The position numbers were made by a program, and so were the translations under genes. DNA of 11,198 bases from Microcaldota archaeon (lineage in GTDB: Archaea; Micrarchaeota; Micrarchaeia; Anstonellales; VGKX01). This document shows positions 1-6,538 of the stretch, in pieces. Every line of letters starts with the position of its first letter. Position 1 is the stretch's first letter. The notes below the pieces were generated by a model, which was not told where the DNA came from, searched no databases, and saw only the letters and a program-made list of their open reading frames with translations. The stretch is taken from assembly GCA_021823945.1 (NCBI GenBank), contig JAKALW010000014.1:1-11198 (forward strand), given 5' to 3'.

Positions 1-3
1 GCA

Positions 4-1437
4 TCAACCGAGCATTCCTGCCAGCTGCGGGTAGAGGTCGAACGTCCTTCTCGCCTCGAGTTCCTCGTAAAGCTTGTACAATATTCCTACTGTGAGCAAT
101 ATACCCGTGCCAGTGCCAAGCGCGCCTGTCATGTCCGCAGTGGCGGACAATATGGCGACGAACGCTGAGCCGAGGATTACAATTGCCGGGATGTACTTCT
201 CAAGCACCTTCTCGACAATCCTGGGGTCGCGCCTGAAGCCGGGTATCTGCAACCCCGAGCTTTGCAGCTGCTCGGCGACCTCATGCGGGCCCATGCCCGT
301 GGTCTCGACCCAGAACCATCCGAATATTACGCACATTATTATCAGGAAAATCATGTATGTGATTACATGGACATAGCCGGGTATCTGGAACACCGGAGAC
401 GGCGCAAGGAACACTGTCTGTATGTGCGCCATGAAGCTGCCGCCTGCCGCCCTGTAAATCGGCATTATCATGTAGACAAAGCCGTCAATGACCTGGCCGT
501 TTGAGACCACGCCAAGCTCCTTTATCCCGAGAATATATCCCGAAGCAGTGCCCATGCTCTTGTCAGCAAGGCCGGCCGCGAGGAATTGCATGTTCAAAAG
601 CAATGCCGATGACAGGATGACCGGGATGTTTGAAACGTACAGGAACTTTATCGGGAACCTGCCGCCAAGCCCCCTGGCCTTTTCAAACGCTAGCGGGATT
701 TCTACCTTGATTCCTTCCGCGTAAACCACAACAAGGAACACCAGGGCAGTGAAGAATAAAGGCATGAGGGTGAATATGGCGTTAGGAAGCGCGTCTGCGC
801 CGCCAGAGCCCAACACTCCTAGCACTCCTGTGGAAGATGTGAACAGGTCCCACGAGCCGCCAACGACTGAGAATGCGACGCCCGCCGCAATGAAAAGCGA
901 TATGCCGCTCCCAATGCCGTATTTGGATATTATCTCGTCAAGGTAGAGAAGTATGATTGAGCCGAGCGCGACTTGCAAAATTACCAGCGCCTGCGTGGCC
1001 GCGATTGAGCCGAACAATGGCGGGTTCACGATGGCGACGCGCGAGAAAATTACGTAAAGCGCGGCCTCGACAAAGCTCAGGATGACTCCCAAAAGCTTCT
1101 GGACGCCGTGGAAAGTCGCCCTCTGTTCGGGGTCCTGCATGTCCATGTCTATGATTTTCGCGCCTACGAACAGCTGGAGGAAGATTGACGCGAGCACGAT
1201 TGGTCCTATGCCCGTAGTTATGAGCGAGCCAGGCATTGACGCCGTGACAACCTGCAGGAAGTCGGCTGTCCCGATGTTTGCGAGCACGCCTACCGCGAAC
1301 GTGTTGTACATCACGAAGAACATGACAAGCGCGATGCCGGTCCACATGAGCCTCTCTTGGAGGCTTGGCATGAATGCCGGAGGCTTCACCTCTGGCAAAA
1401 GCGTAGTTACAGGTTTTAGAAAGTCCAGGCCACTCAT
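4..1437 (-). CDS. secY: Protein translocase subunit SecY (Sec61 alpha)
   Basis: This is the pore-forming subunit of the Sec translocon, which exports unfolded proteins and inserts membrane proteins at the cytoplasmic membrane together with SecE and Sec61-beta, neither of which is in this window. The 477-residue product has about ten hydrophobic segments, among them roughly 30-50, 70-95, 112-136, 148-168, 178-195, 220-241, 265-288, 356-378, 415-433 and 442-456. The GIGSGISLFI motif (174-183) and the basic loop before FLYVSN (about 255-270) are typical of archaeal SecY. I chose the ATG at 1437 because the protein then begins MSGLDFLKP, a normal SecY N-terminus, and a CGTGA element lies 5 nt upstream. 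The frame stays open to an ATG at 1593 that overlaps the rplO stop, which would add 52 residues that do not look like SecY. The TGA stop lies at the left window edge. It is the last gene of the cluster here and may have its own promoter. Confidence 0.96.
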   Translation of the reverse strand: MSGLDFLKPVTTLLPEVKPPAFMPSLQERLMWTGIALVMFFVMYNTFAVGVLANIGTADFLQVVTASMPGSLITTGIGPIVLASIFLQLFVGAKIIDMDMQDPEQRATFHGVQKLLGVILSFVEAALYVIFSRVAIVNPPLFGSIAATQALVILQVALGSIILLYLDEIISKYGIGSGISLFIAAGVAFSVVGGSWDLFTSSTGVLGVLGSGGADALPNAIFTLMPLFFTALVFLVVVYAEGIKVEIPLAFEKARGLGGRFPIKFLYVSNIPVILSSALLLNMQFLAAGLADKSMGTASGYILGIKELGVVSNGQVIDGFVYMIMPIYRAAGGSFMAHIQTVFLAPSPVFQIPGYVHVITYMIFLIIMCVIFGWFWVETTGMGPHEVAEQLQSSGLQIPGFRRDPRIVEKVLEKYIPAIVILGSAFVAILSATADMTGALGTGTGILLTVGILYKLYEELEARRTFDLYPQLAGMLG

Positions 1438-1464
1438 AGTTTCACGCACACAACAGTTTCGGTT

Positions 1465-1478
1465 TTCATAAGCTTTCG
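1465..1478 (-). promoter_or_regulatory. Candidate BRE/TATA promoter for secY
   Basis: On the minus strand, CGAAA (1478-1474) is followed after one base by CTTATGAA (1472-1465). This resembles the archaeal layout of a purine-rich BRE next to a TATA box. Archaeal TATA boxes usually centre about 26 nt before the transcription start, which would put initiation near 1442. That is only about 5 nt before the secY ATG, giving an almost leaderless mRNA. The match is to a degenerate consensus and no transcript data support it. Confidence 0.35.
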
Positions 1479-1482
1479 GGCT

Positions 1483-1509
1483 GGATTTTGCCAATGGTTT
1501 GGCAAATCC
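1483..1509 (-). repeat. Inverted repeat (hairpin) in the rplO-secY gap
   Basis: GGATTTTGCCA (1483-1493) is complementary to TGGCAAATCC (1500-1509), with a six-base loop and one bulged base. As RNA this gives ten base pairs. It is the last of three hairpins between rplO and secY in the direction of transcription, and it lies just upstream of the candidate secY promoter. No T-tract follows it, so it is unlikely to be an intrinsic terminator by itself. Confidence 0.6.
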
Positions 1510-1530
1510 GCCTGTTTGCGACAGCGCAGG

Positions 1531-1549
1531 TTTTCCCAAAACGGGAAAA
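1531..1549 (-). repeat. Inverted repeat (hairpin) in the rplO-secY gap
   Basis: TTTTCCC (1531-1537) and GGGAAAA (1543-1549) form a perfect seven-base-pair stem with a five-base loop. It is the middle of three tandem hairpins in the 152-nt gap. On the transcript it overlaps a T-rich stretch, so it could help or compete with termination after rplO. Confidence 0.55.
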
Positions 1550-1586
1550 AAGGAAAGGGTTTTGGAAAATCGCCAGGCAATTTTCC
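1546..1586 (-). terminator. Terminator-like hairpin plus T-rich tract after rplO
   Basis: Four bases past the rplO stop, GGAAAAT and ATTTTCC (plus-strand arms 1564-1570 and 1580-1586) form a seven-base-pair stem with a nine-base loop. On the transcript it is followed, after AAAACCC, by a T-rich stretch ending in six T (1551-1546). Archaeal RNA polymerase is known to terminate at oligo-T tracts, so partial termination between rplO and secY is plausible. Whether it works in vivo cannot be seen here. Confidence 0.45.
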
Positions 1587-1589
1587 GCA

Positions 1590-2006
1590 TCATTCAAGCT
1601 TCTTGAACTCCCCGCCAGCCGCCTTTATCTTCTCGACCGCGGCCTTGCTCGCGCCGGCAGCCGATATTGCCATTGGGAATTCGAGCGCGCCTTCGGAAAG
1701 TATCTTGCCCTCAAAAGTGAAGCTCATCTTTCCGTCCTTCTTCTCGATTTCGCCTTTCCTTGCCATGTTGTTGATTTCGTAAATGTTCATCGCAGGCATC
1801 TTCTTGACCCTCTGCCTGACAAAGCCGTGCGCGCCCAACAGGAAGCTGCGCTCCTTGGACGTGATATAAGTGAAGCGGTGCTTGCCCGTGCCTGCCCTGC
1901 CCCAGCCGCCCTTGTTGCCTTTGCCCCTGCGGTTCTTGGCGTTTCCGCCGCCGTGGCTTTTTGAGCCCAGGAACTTCCTGTTTCTTTTGCCTTTGCGGTT
2001 TACCAT
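1590..2006 (-). CDS. rplO: Large-subunit ribosomal protein uL15 (L15)
   Basis: uL15 is an assembly protein of the 50S subunit that contacts 23S rRNA near the central protuberance. The product has 138 residues. Its N-terminal 45 residues are a basic, glycine-rich extension (KSHGGGNAKNRRGKGNKGG, then GRAGTGKHRF) of the kind that threads into rRNA, followed by the globular part with the archaeal FLLGAHGFVRQ segment. The AISAAGASKAAVEKIKAAGGEF stretch near the C-terminus is the nucleotide-like L15 core fold signature. The ATG at 2006 has AGGTG seven bases upstream. The gene lies 41 nt after rpmD and 152 nt before the chosen secY start, and its TGA overlaps an in-frame secY ATG. Length and order match archaeal relatives. 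Confidence 0.96.
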   Translation of the reverse strand: MVNRKGKRNRKFLGSKSHGGGNAKNRRGKGNKGGWGRAGTGKHRFTYITSKERSFLLGAHGFVRQRVKKMPAMNIYEINNMARKGEIEKKDGKMSFTFEGKILSEGALEFPMAISAAGASKAAVEKIKAAGGEFKKLE

Positions 2007-2047
2007 TCAATAACACCTGATAATCATTCATTCTTTAATTGCGATTT

Positions 2048-2500
2048 TCAGCACATGCTCTTCACAAGGGACACGAATGCCTCCTTGTCCCTCTTGCCAA
2101 GCGCGCCTTCCGGGTAGGTCCTCTTTATGGTGCCATGCCCTCCTGAAGGCGGCGTGAGCCTGAAATACGGCTTCAATCCGTAGTCCTCGTATTTCTTCTT
2201 GCCAGTGAATATCTCGGCCGCAGCCGCCTTCGCGTCAATCTTCTTTGCCGCGGCGACTTTGGCGAACTTGGATTTCCCGACAACGCCCCTCTTCTCGATG
2301 AGAAGCTCGAACGTCTTCTGGTCGATTTCGCCCCACGTGCCGAAGTCCTTCACCGCATGGAGCATGCCCCTAAGCGACGGCGAGTCCTCGTAGACCGCGC
2401 ACCTGTTGACCCTGTCGAGGTGCAATAGCTCGAATGTCTGGGTGACTTTCGGGGGCTTTCCCTTAAGCCCTCTTATCCTGACGATGCCTATTTTGACCAT
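2048..2500 (-). CDS. rpmD: Large-subunit ribosomal protein uL30 (L30), long archaeal form
   Basis: uL30 binds 23S rRNA in the large subunit. At 150 residues this is the long archaeal/eukaryotic form rather than the roughly 60-residue bacterial protein. The conserved core is at the N-terminus (VKIGIVRIRGLKGKPPKV, residues 2-19, then TFELLHLDRVNRCAVYEDS), and the archaeal C-terminal extension ends with a PPSGGHGTIKRTYPEGALG segment typical of L7/L30e-like proteins. The ATG at 2500 follows CGGTG with seven bases between. The gene sits 32 nt after rpsE and 41 nt before rplO, its usual archaeal position. Confidence 0.96.
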   Translation of the reverse strand: MVKIGIVRIRGLKGKPPKVTQTFELLHLDRVNRCAVYEDSPSLRGMLHAVKDFGTWGEIDQKTFELLIEKRGVVGKSKFAKVAAAKKIDAKAAAAEIFTGKKKYEDYGLKPYFRLTPPSGGHGTIKRTYPEGALGKRDKEAFVSLVKSMC

Positions 2501-2532
2501 TGGTATTCACCGGTTCTATTAGTATATCCTTT

Positions 2533-3234
2533 TCATGCCGAGACCGCTTTTGGCGCCGGCATCTCTTTCCATTCGCCCTTCACCCTCATGCTTGAGAGGC
2601 TTGAAAGGGCGTTAATGACTGCCATCCCCGTGTTATAAATGTTTGCAGTTTTGCCGCGCGAGAAAGACCAGATGTCCTTCACGCCAGCCGCCGCAAGCAC
2701 CTTTTTCACGACCTTGTTCGCTGCCAGGCCCACTCCGGGCGGCGCGGGCTTGAGCGTGACCTCGACAGAGCCGTTCTTGCCAATCACCTTGATTGGGAGC
2801 GAGTTCATGCTTTTTGCCCTTGACTCCCAGGAGCCGCAGCCCATGGGCACTGAAATTATATTGAGTTTCGCGCTCTTGACAGCGGATTCTATGGCAGGCT
2901 TGACTTCCTCGCTTTTGCCTGTGCCTATGCCTACGTGGCCGGCCTTGTCGCCTACGAGCACTACCGCCCTGAACTGCATTTTCCTGCCGCAGTCGGTCAT
3001 CCTCTGCGTTGACGAGATTTCGAGGGTCTCCTCGGTCAGGTTCGGCAGGAGCGTGTCAACAATCTGGAATTCGAGTATCGGCTTCCCCGAGTCGAATATG
3101 TCCTCGATTACGAGTATCTCCTTATTCTTGACTTTCTTGCCAACGTCGGATTTCGGGACCCAGGCTGCGAGCATGTCGGCCTTGTTTTGCGCGGACCTGT
3201 CGTTTCTCCTTGAATTTGACTTGTATCTCACCAT
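2533..3234 (-). CDS. rpsE: Small-subunit ribosomal protein uS5 (S5)
   Basis: uS5 shapes the decoding region and mRNA entry of the 30S subunit. The 233-residue product has the S5 double-stranded-RNA-binding domain (about 76-140, with the TDCGRKMQFRAVVLVGDKAGHVGIG signature region) and the C-terminal S5 domain (about 150-215, with APPGVGLAAN and SFSRGKTANIYNT). The roughly 60-residue N-terminal part before the RNA-binding domain is normal for archaea. The start is unclear by one codon. The ATG at 3234 abuts GGTGAT, leaving only two bases after GGTG, whereas the next codon, GTG at 3231, has the spacing seen in neighbouring genes. It follows rplR by 21 nt. Confidence 0.96.
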   Translation of the reverse strand: MVRYKSNSRRNDRSAQNKADMLAAWVPKSDVGKKVKNKEILVIEDIFDSGKPILEFQIVDTLLPNLTEETLEISSTQRMTDCGRKMQFRAVVLVGDKAGHVGIGTGKSEEVKPAIESAVKSAKLNIISVPMGCGSWESRAKSMNSLPIKVIGKNGSVEVTLKPAPPGVGLAANKVVKKVLAAAGVKDIWSFSRGKTANIYNTGMAVINALSSLSSMRVKGEWKEMPAPKAVSA

Positions 3235-3255
3235 ATCACCTTATGCAATTGCAAT

Positions 3256-3834
3256 CTAGCCGGACATTATCTTCTTCTTTGCAGTCTGGAAATGCTCTGG
3301 GAGCTTTTCCGGGTCTATTTTCAGCTTCAGGTAGCCTGAGAACATCTTCTCGTAGGCGCCTTTGCCCTTCAGGGCCTTCGCGTACGCGGCTATCTCTGAG
3401 CCGTCAAGCTTCTTTTCCGGGACCATGGACTTCTCGTACGATGTCTCAAGCCCGGCGTCAATCGCGCCTTTGAGCGCGGCGAACACTATCGCGCCCTTGC
3501 TTGGCGTCTGCATGCCTATGTCGAGCACGAACTTCGTCACGCCGTTTTTCTTCGCCTCCTTGGCGCACTTCAGCCCGGCGAGATACGCTGTCGGCGCATT
3601 GCACCTCGGGTACCAGCCGTCCTGCGAAAGCATCTTTGAAGCCACGGTGGCCAACGGCTTGTCGCCGGCGGCTTCGTAGTTCACGAACTGGACGAACACG
3701 CCGCTGTTGGATTTCCTGACAACCATGCGCGGAAGCATGGACTTTATGAGCCCGAGCCTTTTCGCGTAGTTCGTGACCCTCTCGCGCTTCCTCCTGAGGG
3801 ATACATAGTATTTCGGTCCTGTTGCCTTTGCCAT
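3256..3834 (-). CDS. rplR: Large-subunit ribosomal protein uL18 (L18)
   Basis: uL18 binds 5S rRNA and, with uL5, anchors it in the central protuberance of the 50S subunit. The 192-residue product starts MAKATGPKYYVSLRRKRERVTNYAKRL, matching the archaeal/eukaryotic L5e-like form, which is much longer than bacterial L18. Other conserved parts are RMVVRKSNSGVFVQFV (about 36-51) and the FAALKGAIDAGL segment (about 119-130). The ATG at 3834 is preferred over an in-frame GTG at 3843 because that GTG lies inside the AAGGTG Shine-Dalgarno sequence, which is six bases before the ATG. A 59-nt leader with a hairpin and the TAGATAAACA motif separates it from rpl19e, so it may begin a separate transcript segment. 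Confidence 0.96.
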   Translation of the reverse strand: MAKATGPKYYVSLRRKRERVTNYAKRLGLIKSMLPRMVVRKSNSGVFVQFVNYEAAGDKPLATVASKMLSQDGWYPRCNAPTAYLAGLKCAKEAKKNGVTKFVLDIGMQTPSKGAIVFAALKGAIDAGLETSYEKSMVPEKKLDGSEIAAYAKALKGKGAYEKMFSGYLKLKIDPEKLPEHFQTAKKKIMSG

Positions 3835-3848
3835 GAATAACACCTTAT

Positions 3849-3858
3849 TGTTTATCTA
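3849..3858 (-). promoter_or_regulatory. TAGATAAACA leader motif upstream of rplR
   Basis: The minus-strand 10-mer TAGATAAACA lies 14 nt before the rplR ATG, between the end of a hairpin and the Shine-Dalgarno sequence. The identical 10-mer occupies the same place before rpmC (9359-9350). Its role is unknown; a processing site or a protein-binding site on the mRNA would fit. Confidence 0.4.
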
Positions 3859-3883
3859 CTCGCAAGCTTCATGGCTTGCAAGT
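3858..3883 (-). repeat. Hairpin in the rplR leader
   Basis: ACTCGCAAGC (3858-3867) pairs with GCTTGCAAGT (3874-3883) around a six-base loop. On the transcript this is ten base pairs with one G-U wobble. It lies between the T-tract after rpl19e and the TAGATAAACA motif that leads into the rplR ribosome binding site. Confidence 0.6.
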
Positions 3884-3886
3884 CGC

Positions 3887-3907
3887 AAAAAAATCATTGA
3901 TTTTTTT
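3887..3907 (-). terminator. A/T palindrome with T7 tract at the end of rpl19e
   Basis: AAAAAAATCA (3887-3896) and TGATTTTTTT (3898-3907) are perfect inverted repeats with one base between them, and the palindrome includes the rpl19e stop codon. On the transcript the stop codon runs directly into seven T, the longest T-tract on the coding strand in the window. Oligo-T tracts are the known core of archaeal termination signals. Since rplR must still be made, partial termination or a downstream initiation or processing site is more likely than a full stop. Confidence 0.5.
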
Positions 3908-4349
3908 CCAGCATCGCGTTGTCCGCAAGGTACGTCATCATAGTCGCCTTGCTTTTGAACGCCCTTCCCTTTATCATGAGGTAAATCTTCCTGTAGTTCT
4001 CGGCGCCCATCTTCTTGCCGTCCACAAGCTTCCTCAAAAGGCCGCGCTGCGCCCTGACAAGCGCCATCCAGGCCTCTTTCTTGGAGCTGCGCGCCTGAAC
4101 AGTGCCTTTCCTGCTGCCCTTGCCTCTCTTCCTGCCGAGCCTGCGCTGCTCCTGCGTTGCCCTTCCCCTGGCCCTTGACACGCCCCTTTTCTTGACGTAG
4201 CCAATCGCGCCTTCCTTTATCAGGTTCCGCACGTCTTCATGCGTGAGCGCCTCTGCGGACTTTGCTGCCGCCGACGGCTCGAACCTGATTTTGGACTCGC
4301 CTACGCCGATTATCGACGCGGCCATTCTCCTTACTGTTTTCGTGCTCAT
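3894..4349 (-). CDS. rpl19e: Large-subunit ribosomal protein eL19 (L19e)
   Basis: eL19 is a mostly helical 50S protein found in archaea and eukaryotes but not bacteria. The 151-residue product has the usual N-terminal domain (KTVRRMAASIIGVGESKIRFEP, about 4-25; EDVRNLIKEGAIGYVKKRGVSR, about 38-59), a very basic middle (RARGRATQEQRRLGRKRGKGSRKGT, about 59-83) and the C-terminal long helix with the WMALVRAQRGLLRKL segment. The ATG at 4349 has AGGGGAT upstream, a weaker Shine-Dalgarno match than most neighbours. It follows rpl32e by 23 nt. Its last codons and stop lie in an A/T palindrome that may act as a terminator. Confidence 0.97.
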   Translation of the reverse strand: MSTKTVRRMAASIIGVGESKIRFEPSAAAKSAEALTHEDVRNLIKEGAIGYVKKRGVSRARGRATQEQRRLGRKRGKGSRKGTVQARSSKKEAWMALVRAQRGLLRKLVDGKKMGAENYRKIYLMIKGRAFKSKATMMTYLADNAMLEKNQ

Positions 4350-4372
4350 AATTATCCCCTAATTTGCGAATG

Positions 4373-4807
4373 TTAATTTACGAGTTTCTTTGGCTCCTCG
4401 ATTTTCTTTTCCTGCTTCTTCTCTTCCTTCTTCACGGGCTTTGCCTTCTTTTCCCATTTGCCTGCTGTTGCGTTGAGGACCCTAAGTTTCGCAGCCTCAC
4501 AGGCCTTTATGATGAGCGCCGCCTTCTTCGCGCCTACAGAACCGGCAATCCTCACTACCACGTTTTTCAGGCCCCCTACCTGGGCAGGCGTGGAAACAAT
4601 GGTCTCGTCAAGCCCGCTCGGGTGCTTTCCGCGAAGGAGCTTGGGGTTCTTGTACCCGATGGAGGGGAGCTTGCCCATGTAGGCGTATTTCTCCCTCTGC
4701 TTGTTGTCAATCCCCCTAGGGCGCCTCCAGTTGGGCTTGACGCGCGAGCGCCTTGTCCTGCCAAAGTTTGTCCTCTTGAACGTCGGATGCTTCTTTTTTG
4801 AAACCAT
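4373..4807 (-). CDS. rpl32e: Large-subunit ribosomal protein eL32 (L32e)
   Basis: eL32 is an archaeal/eukaryotic 50S protein that sits on 23S rRNA at the subunit surface. The 144-residue product has the diagnostic N-terminal block PTFKRTNFGRTRRSRVKPNWRRPRGIDNKQREK (about 8-40), then the IGYKNPKLLRGKHPSG segment (about 50-65). The last 25 or so residues are almost only lysine, glutamate and proline, a disordered tail. The ATG at 4807 is preceded by GAGGT at eight bases. The gene lies 22 nt after rplF and 23 nt before rpl19e, its canonical archaeal position. Confidence 0.97.
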   Translation of the reverse strand: MVSKKKHPTFKRTNFGRTRRSRVKPNWRRPRGIDNKQREKYAYMGKLPSIGYKNPKLLRGKHPSGLDETIVSTPAQVGGLKNVVVRIAGSVGAKKAALIIKACEAAKLRVLNATAGKWEKKAKPVKKEEKKQEKKIEEPKKLVN

Positions 4808-4829
4808 GGATGATAACCTCGCATTGGAA

Positions 4830-5345
4830 TTATTCGGCTACCTTGTAAAGCCCGTCCTGGAAAACCCTGGAATCGCGCCTGGATATTTTCGTGCCGGTCT
4901 TTATGTTCGCGATTGTCTGGCCTACGTCCTCCTTGGACGGGCCGGAGACCGTGACCTCCTGGCCTTTCGCCTCGACTTTCGTGGAGCCTATGATCTTGAC
5001 CCTCCTGGGCTGCTTCTCGCCAAGGAAGTTCTTTATCAGCATGTCCTTGCCCTTGACCTCGATTGTCATCGGGAAGTGGGCGTAAATCATCTTGAGCTTC
5101 TGCATGTAGCCGCCAAGCGCGCCCGCTGCCATGTTCTTCACGTGCGACTCGACAGTGTTGAGCGACCTCTTGTCGCCCGCGGTTATGGTAACAGCCTTGG
5201 CGTCGGCCTTTATCGCCACGCCTTTGAGCATGAACTCCTTTGCCACTTCGCCTTTTGGTCCCTTCACCGTAAGGTGCATTGCCTTTGCAGTGGCGGTCAC
5301 GCCATTTGGGAGTGCTACGGTTGTCTCAAGAATTGTCTTTTCCAT
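4830..5345 (-). CDS. rplF: Large-subunit ribosomal protein uL6 (L6)
   Basis: uL6 lies near the GTPase-associated centre of the 50S subunit, by the sarcin-ricin loop. The 171-residue product has the two repeated L6 domains: the first with LTVKGPKGEVAKEF (about 25-39), the second with LIKNFLGEKQPRRVKIIGSTKVEAKGQEVTVSGPSKEDVGQTIANI (about 103-148). LIKNFLGEK followed by PRRVKI is the archaeal signature. The ATG at 5345 is chosen because the protein then begins MEKTILETTVALPNGV as in relatives. An in-frame GTG at 5354 would add three residues but lies inside the GTGTGAT Shine-Dalgarno-like stretch. It follows rpsH by 32 nt. Confidence 0.96.
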   Translation of the reverse strand: MEKTILETTVALPNGVTATAKAMHLTVKGPKGEVAKEFMLKGVAIKADAKAVTITAGDKRSLNTVESHVKNMAAGALGGYMQKLKMIYAHFPMTIEVKGKDMLIKNFLGEKQPRRVKIIGSTKVEAKGQEVTVSGPSKEDVGQTIANIKTGTKISRRDSRVFQDGLYKVAE

Positions 5346-5377
5346 TTCAATCACACTTTTGCAATCAATATATCTCT

Positions 5378-5764
5378 CTAATACACGTAGGCAATCAGCC
5401 TTCCGCCTATTTTCTTGGTCTGGGCTTCCCTGTTAGTCATCATGCCCTGCGGCGTGGAGACTATCAGCATCCCGAAGTCCATGCCTGGGATGTACCTCTG
5501 TTCCCAGTCGTTCCACGTGTCCTTCTTCACCGGGAACCTCGGCTTTATGGCGCCGCACTCGTTTATCCTTCCGACAAGGCGGATTTTGAACAGCCCGCCC
5601 TTTCCATTGTCGACGAACTCAAAGTCGCCTATGTACCCCGCGAACTGGAGGATTTTCAGCGTTTCGCGCACGATCTTTGAAGACCTGACCATGCACTCGC
5701 GCTTCCCCGCGTTCTCGTTAGTCTTTATCGCATTGAGAGCGTCAGCAAGCAAATCATCTGCCAT
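5378..5764 (-). CDS. rpsH: Small-subunit ribosomal protein uS8 (S8)
   Basis: uS8 binds helix 21 of 16S rRNA early in 30S assembly; in bacteria it also represses the spc operon by binding its mRNA. The 128-residue product has the N-terminal S8 domain (DDLLADALNAIKTNENAGKREC, then RSSKIVRETLKILQFAGYIGDFEFVDNG) and the C-terminal RNA-binding domain with ISTPQG-like IVSTPQGMMTNREA near residues 101-114. The frame begins with two adjacent ATG codons (5767 and 5764). The second is preferred since it leaves five bases after GGTG, in line with other genes here. The gene is 18 nt after rpsN. No repressor-binding structure could be identified by eye. Confidence 0.96.
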   Translation of the reverse strand: MADDLLADALNAIKTNENAGKRECMVRSSKIVRETLKILQFAGYIGDFEFVDNGKGGLFKIRLVGRINECGAIKPRFPVKKDTWNDWEQRYIPGMDFGMLIVSTPQGMMTNREAQTKKIGGRLIAYVY

Positions 5765-5782
5765 CATATCACCGTCGAATCA

Positions 5783-5962
5783 TTAATATTTCCTGAAGCC
5801 GACTTTCTCGCCGACCTCACGGAAGCACCTTCTGCATGTCCTCAGTTCGAATGAGCGTATCATGCCGCGTGCAGAGCCGCAGAAGCGGCATTTCCTCTTG
5901 CCCTTGCCTTTGAACTTGAATTCAAGCGGGATTCTGCTGGATTTTTTCTTTTCCGCCACCAT
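5783..5962 (-). CDS. rpsN: Small-subunit ribosomal protein uS14, zinc-binding type
   Basis: uS14 sits in the head of the 30S subunit. This short gene encodes 59 residues. Translating the gap between rplE and rpsH gives KCRFCGSARGMIRS followed by ELRTCRRCFREVGEKVGFRKY, the archaeal S14/S29e form. Four cysteines (25, 28, 43, 46) form a CxxC-x14-CxxC zinc ribbon. The first 20 or so residues are a lysine-rich extension, slightly longer than the shortest archaeal versions. The ATG at 5962 directly follows AGGTGAT; the next codon is GTG (5959), which would give a protein starting MAEKKK and a more usual Shine-Dalgarno spacing. The TAA stop is at 5785-5783, and the gene is 23 nt after rplE. Confidence 0.95.
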   Translation of the reverse strand: MVAEKKKSSRIPLEFKFKGKGKRKCRFCGSARGMIRSFELRTCRRCFREVGEKVGFRKY

Positions 5963-5985
5963 ATCACCTACAAATCATCGCTAAC

Positions 5986-6507
5986 TTATGCCACGTTGGC
6001 GCCGAGGACTTCCTTTGCGAAGCCTACGGTCTCTTCCCTGGTAATTTCGTGCTTCGCGCCAATCTTCGACTTGGCGTGCCTGCGCGAGGAAACCCTCTTC
6101 CCGCCCTTCCTCTTCATTGTGACGGCCACGTCGTAGCCGATAATCCCGATTTTCGGGTCGTATTTCGCGCCCGGGAAGTCTATGTACTCCCCGACGCCGA
6201 ATGCGAAGTTCCCGGAGTCGTCGAAGCAGCGCTCGGAGAGCGGCTTGTTCCTCGCGACCAGGGACTTCTTTATGAACTCTACCGCGCCCGGGCCCCTAAT
6301 CGTAACTTTCGCGCCGATTTCGTCGCCCTTTTTCGTCTTCCACACCGGGTTCCTGGTCTTCGCCTTTGTGGAGACAGCCTTCTTGCCGGAAAGCCTCTCG
6401 AGCAATATCTTCGCGTTCTGCAAGGATTCGCCCGCATTGCCAACGCCGATGTTGGCTGTGACCTTCTCGATTACAAGGGTTCTCATTACATTTTCTTTTT
6501 CAGCCAT
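5986..6507 (-). CDS. rplE: Large-subunit ribosomal protein uL5 (L5)
   Basis: uL5 binds 5S rRNA with uL18 and forms the intersubunit bridge to the 30S head. The 173-residue product has the N-terminal L5 block (MRTLVIEKVTANIGVGNAGESLQNAKILLERLSGKKAV, about 8-45, with TKAKTRNP following) and the C-terminal domain with FGVGEYIDFPGAKYDPKIGIIGYDVAVTMKR (about 103-133). These are typical archaeal uL5 segments. Two adjacent ATG codons (6510 and 6507) open the frame, and the second leaves six bases after GGGTG, the better spacing. An in-frame GTG at 6516 overlaps the Shine-Dalgarno sequence and is unlikely. The gene follows rps4e by 31 nt. Confidence 0.96.
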   Translation of the reverse strand: MAEKENVMRTLVIEKVTANIGVGNAGESLQNAKILLERLSGKKAVSTKAKTRNPVWKTKKGDEIGAKVTIRGPGAVEFIKKSLVARNKPLSERCFDDSGNFAFGVGEYIDFPGAKYDPKIGIIGYDVAVTMKRKGGKRVSSRRHAKSKIGAKHEITREETVGFAKEVLGANVA

Positions 6508-6538
6508 CATAAACACCCAAACATGATTGAACGGAAAT

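Noticed and set aside
3244..3253. Perfect 10-base palindrome TGCAATTGCA between rplR and rpsE
   Set aside because: It is short, lies in a normal 21-nt gap, and has no partner copy or T-tract. A palindrome of this length is expected by chance in a window this size.
5346..5377. AT-rich AGATATATTG between rpsH and rplF as an internal promoter
   Set aside because: It is a short AT-rich spacer with no BRE-like element and no terminator before it, so there is no support beyond base composition.
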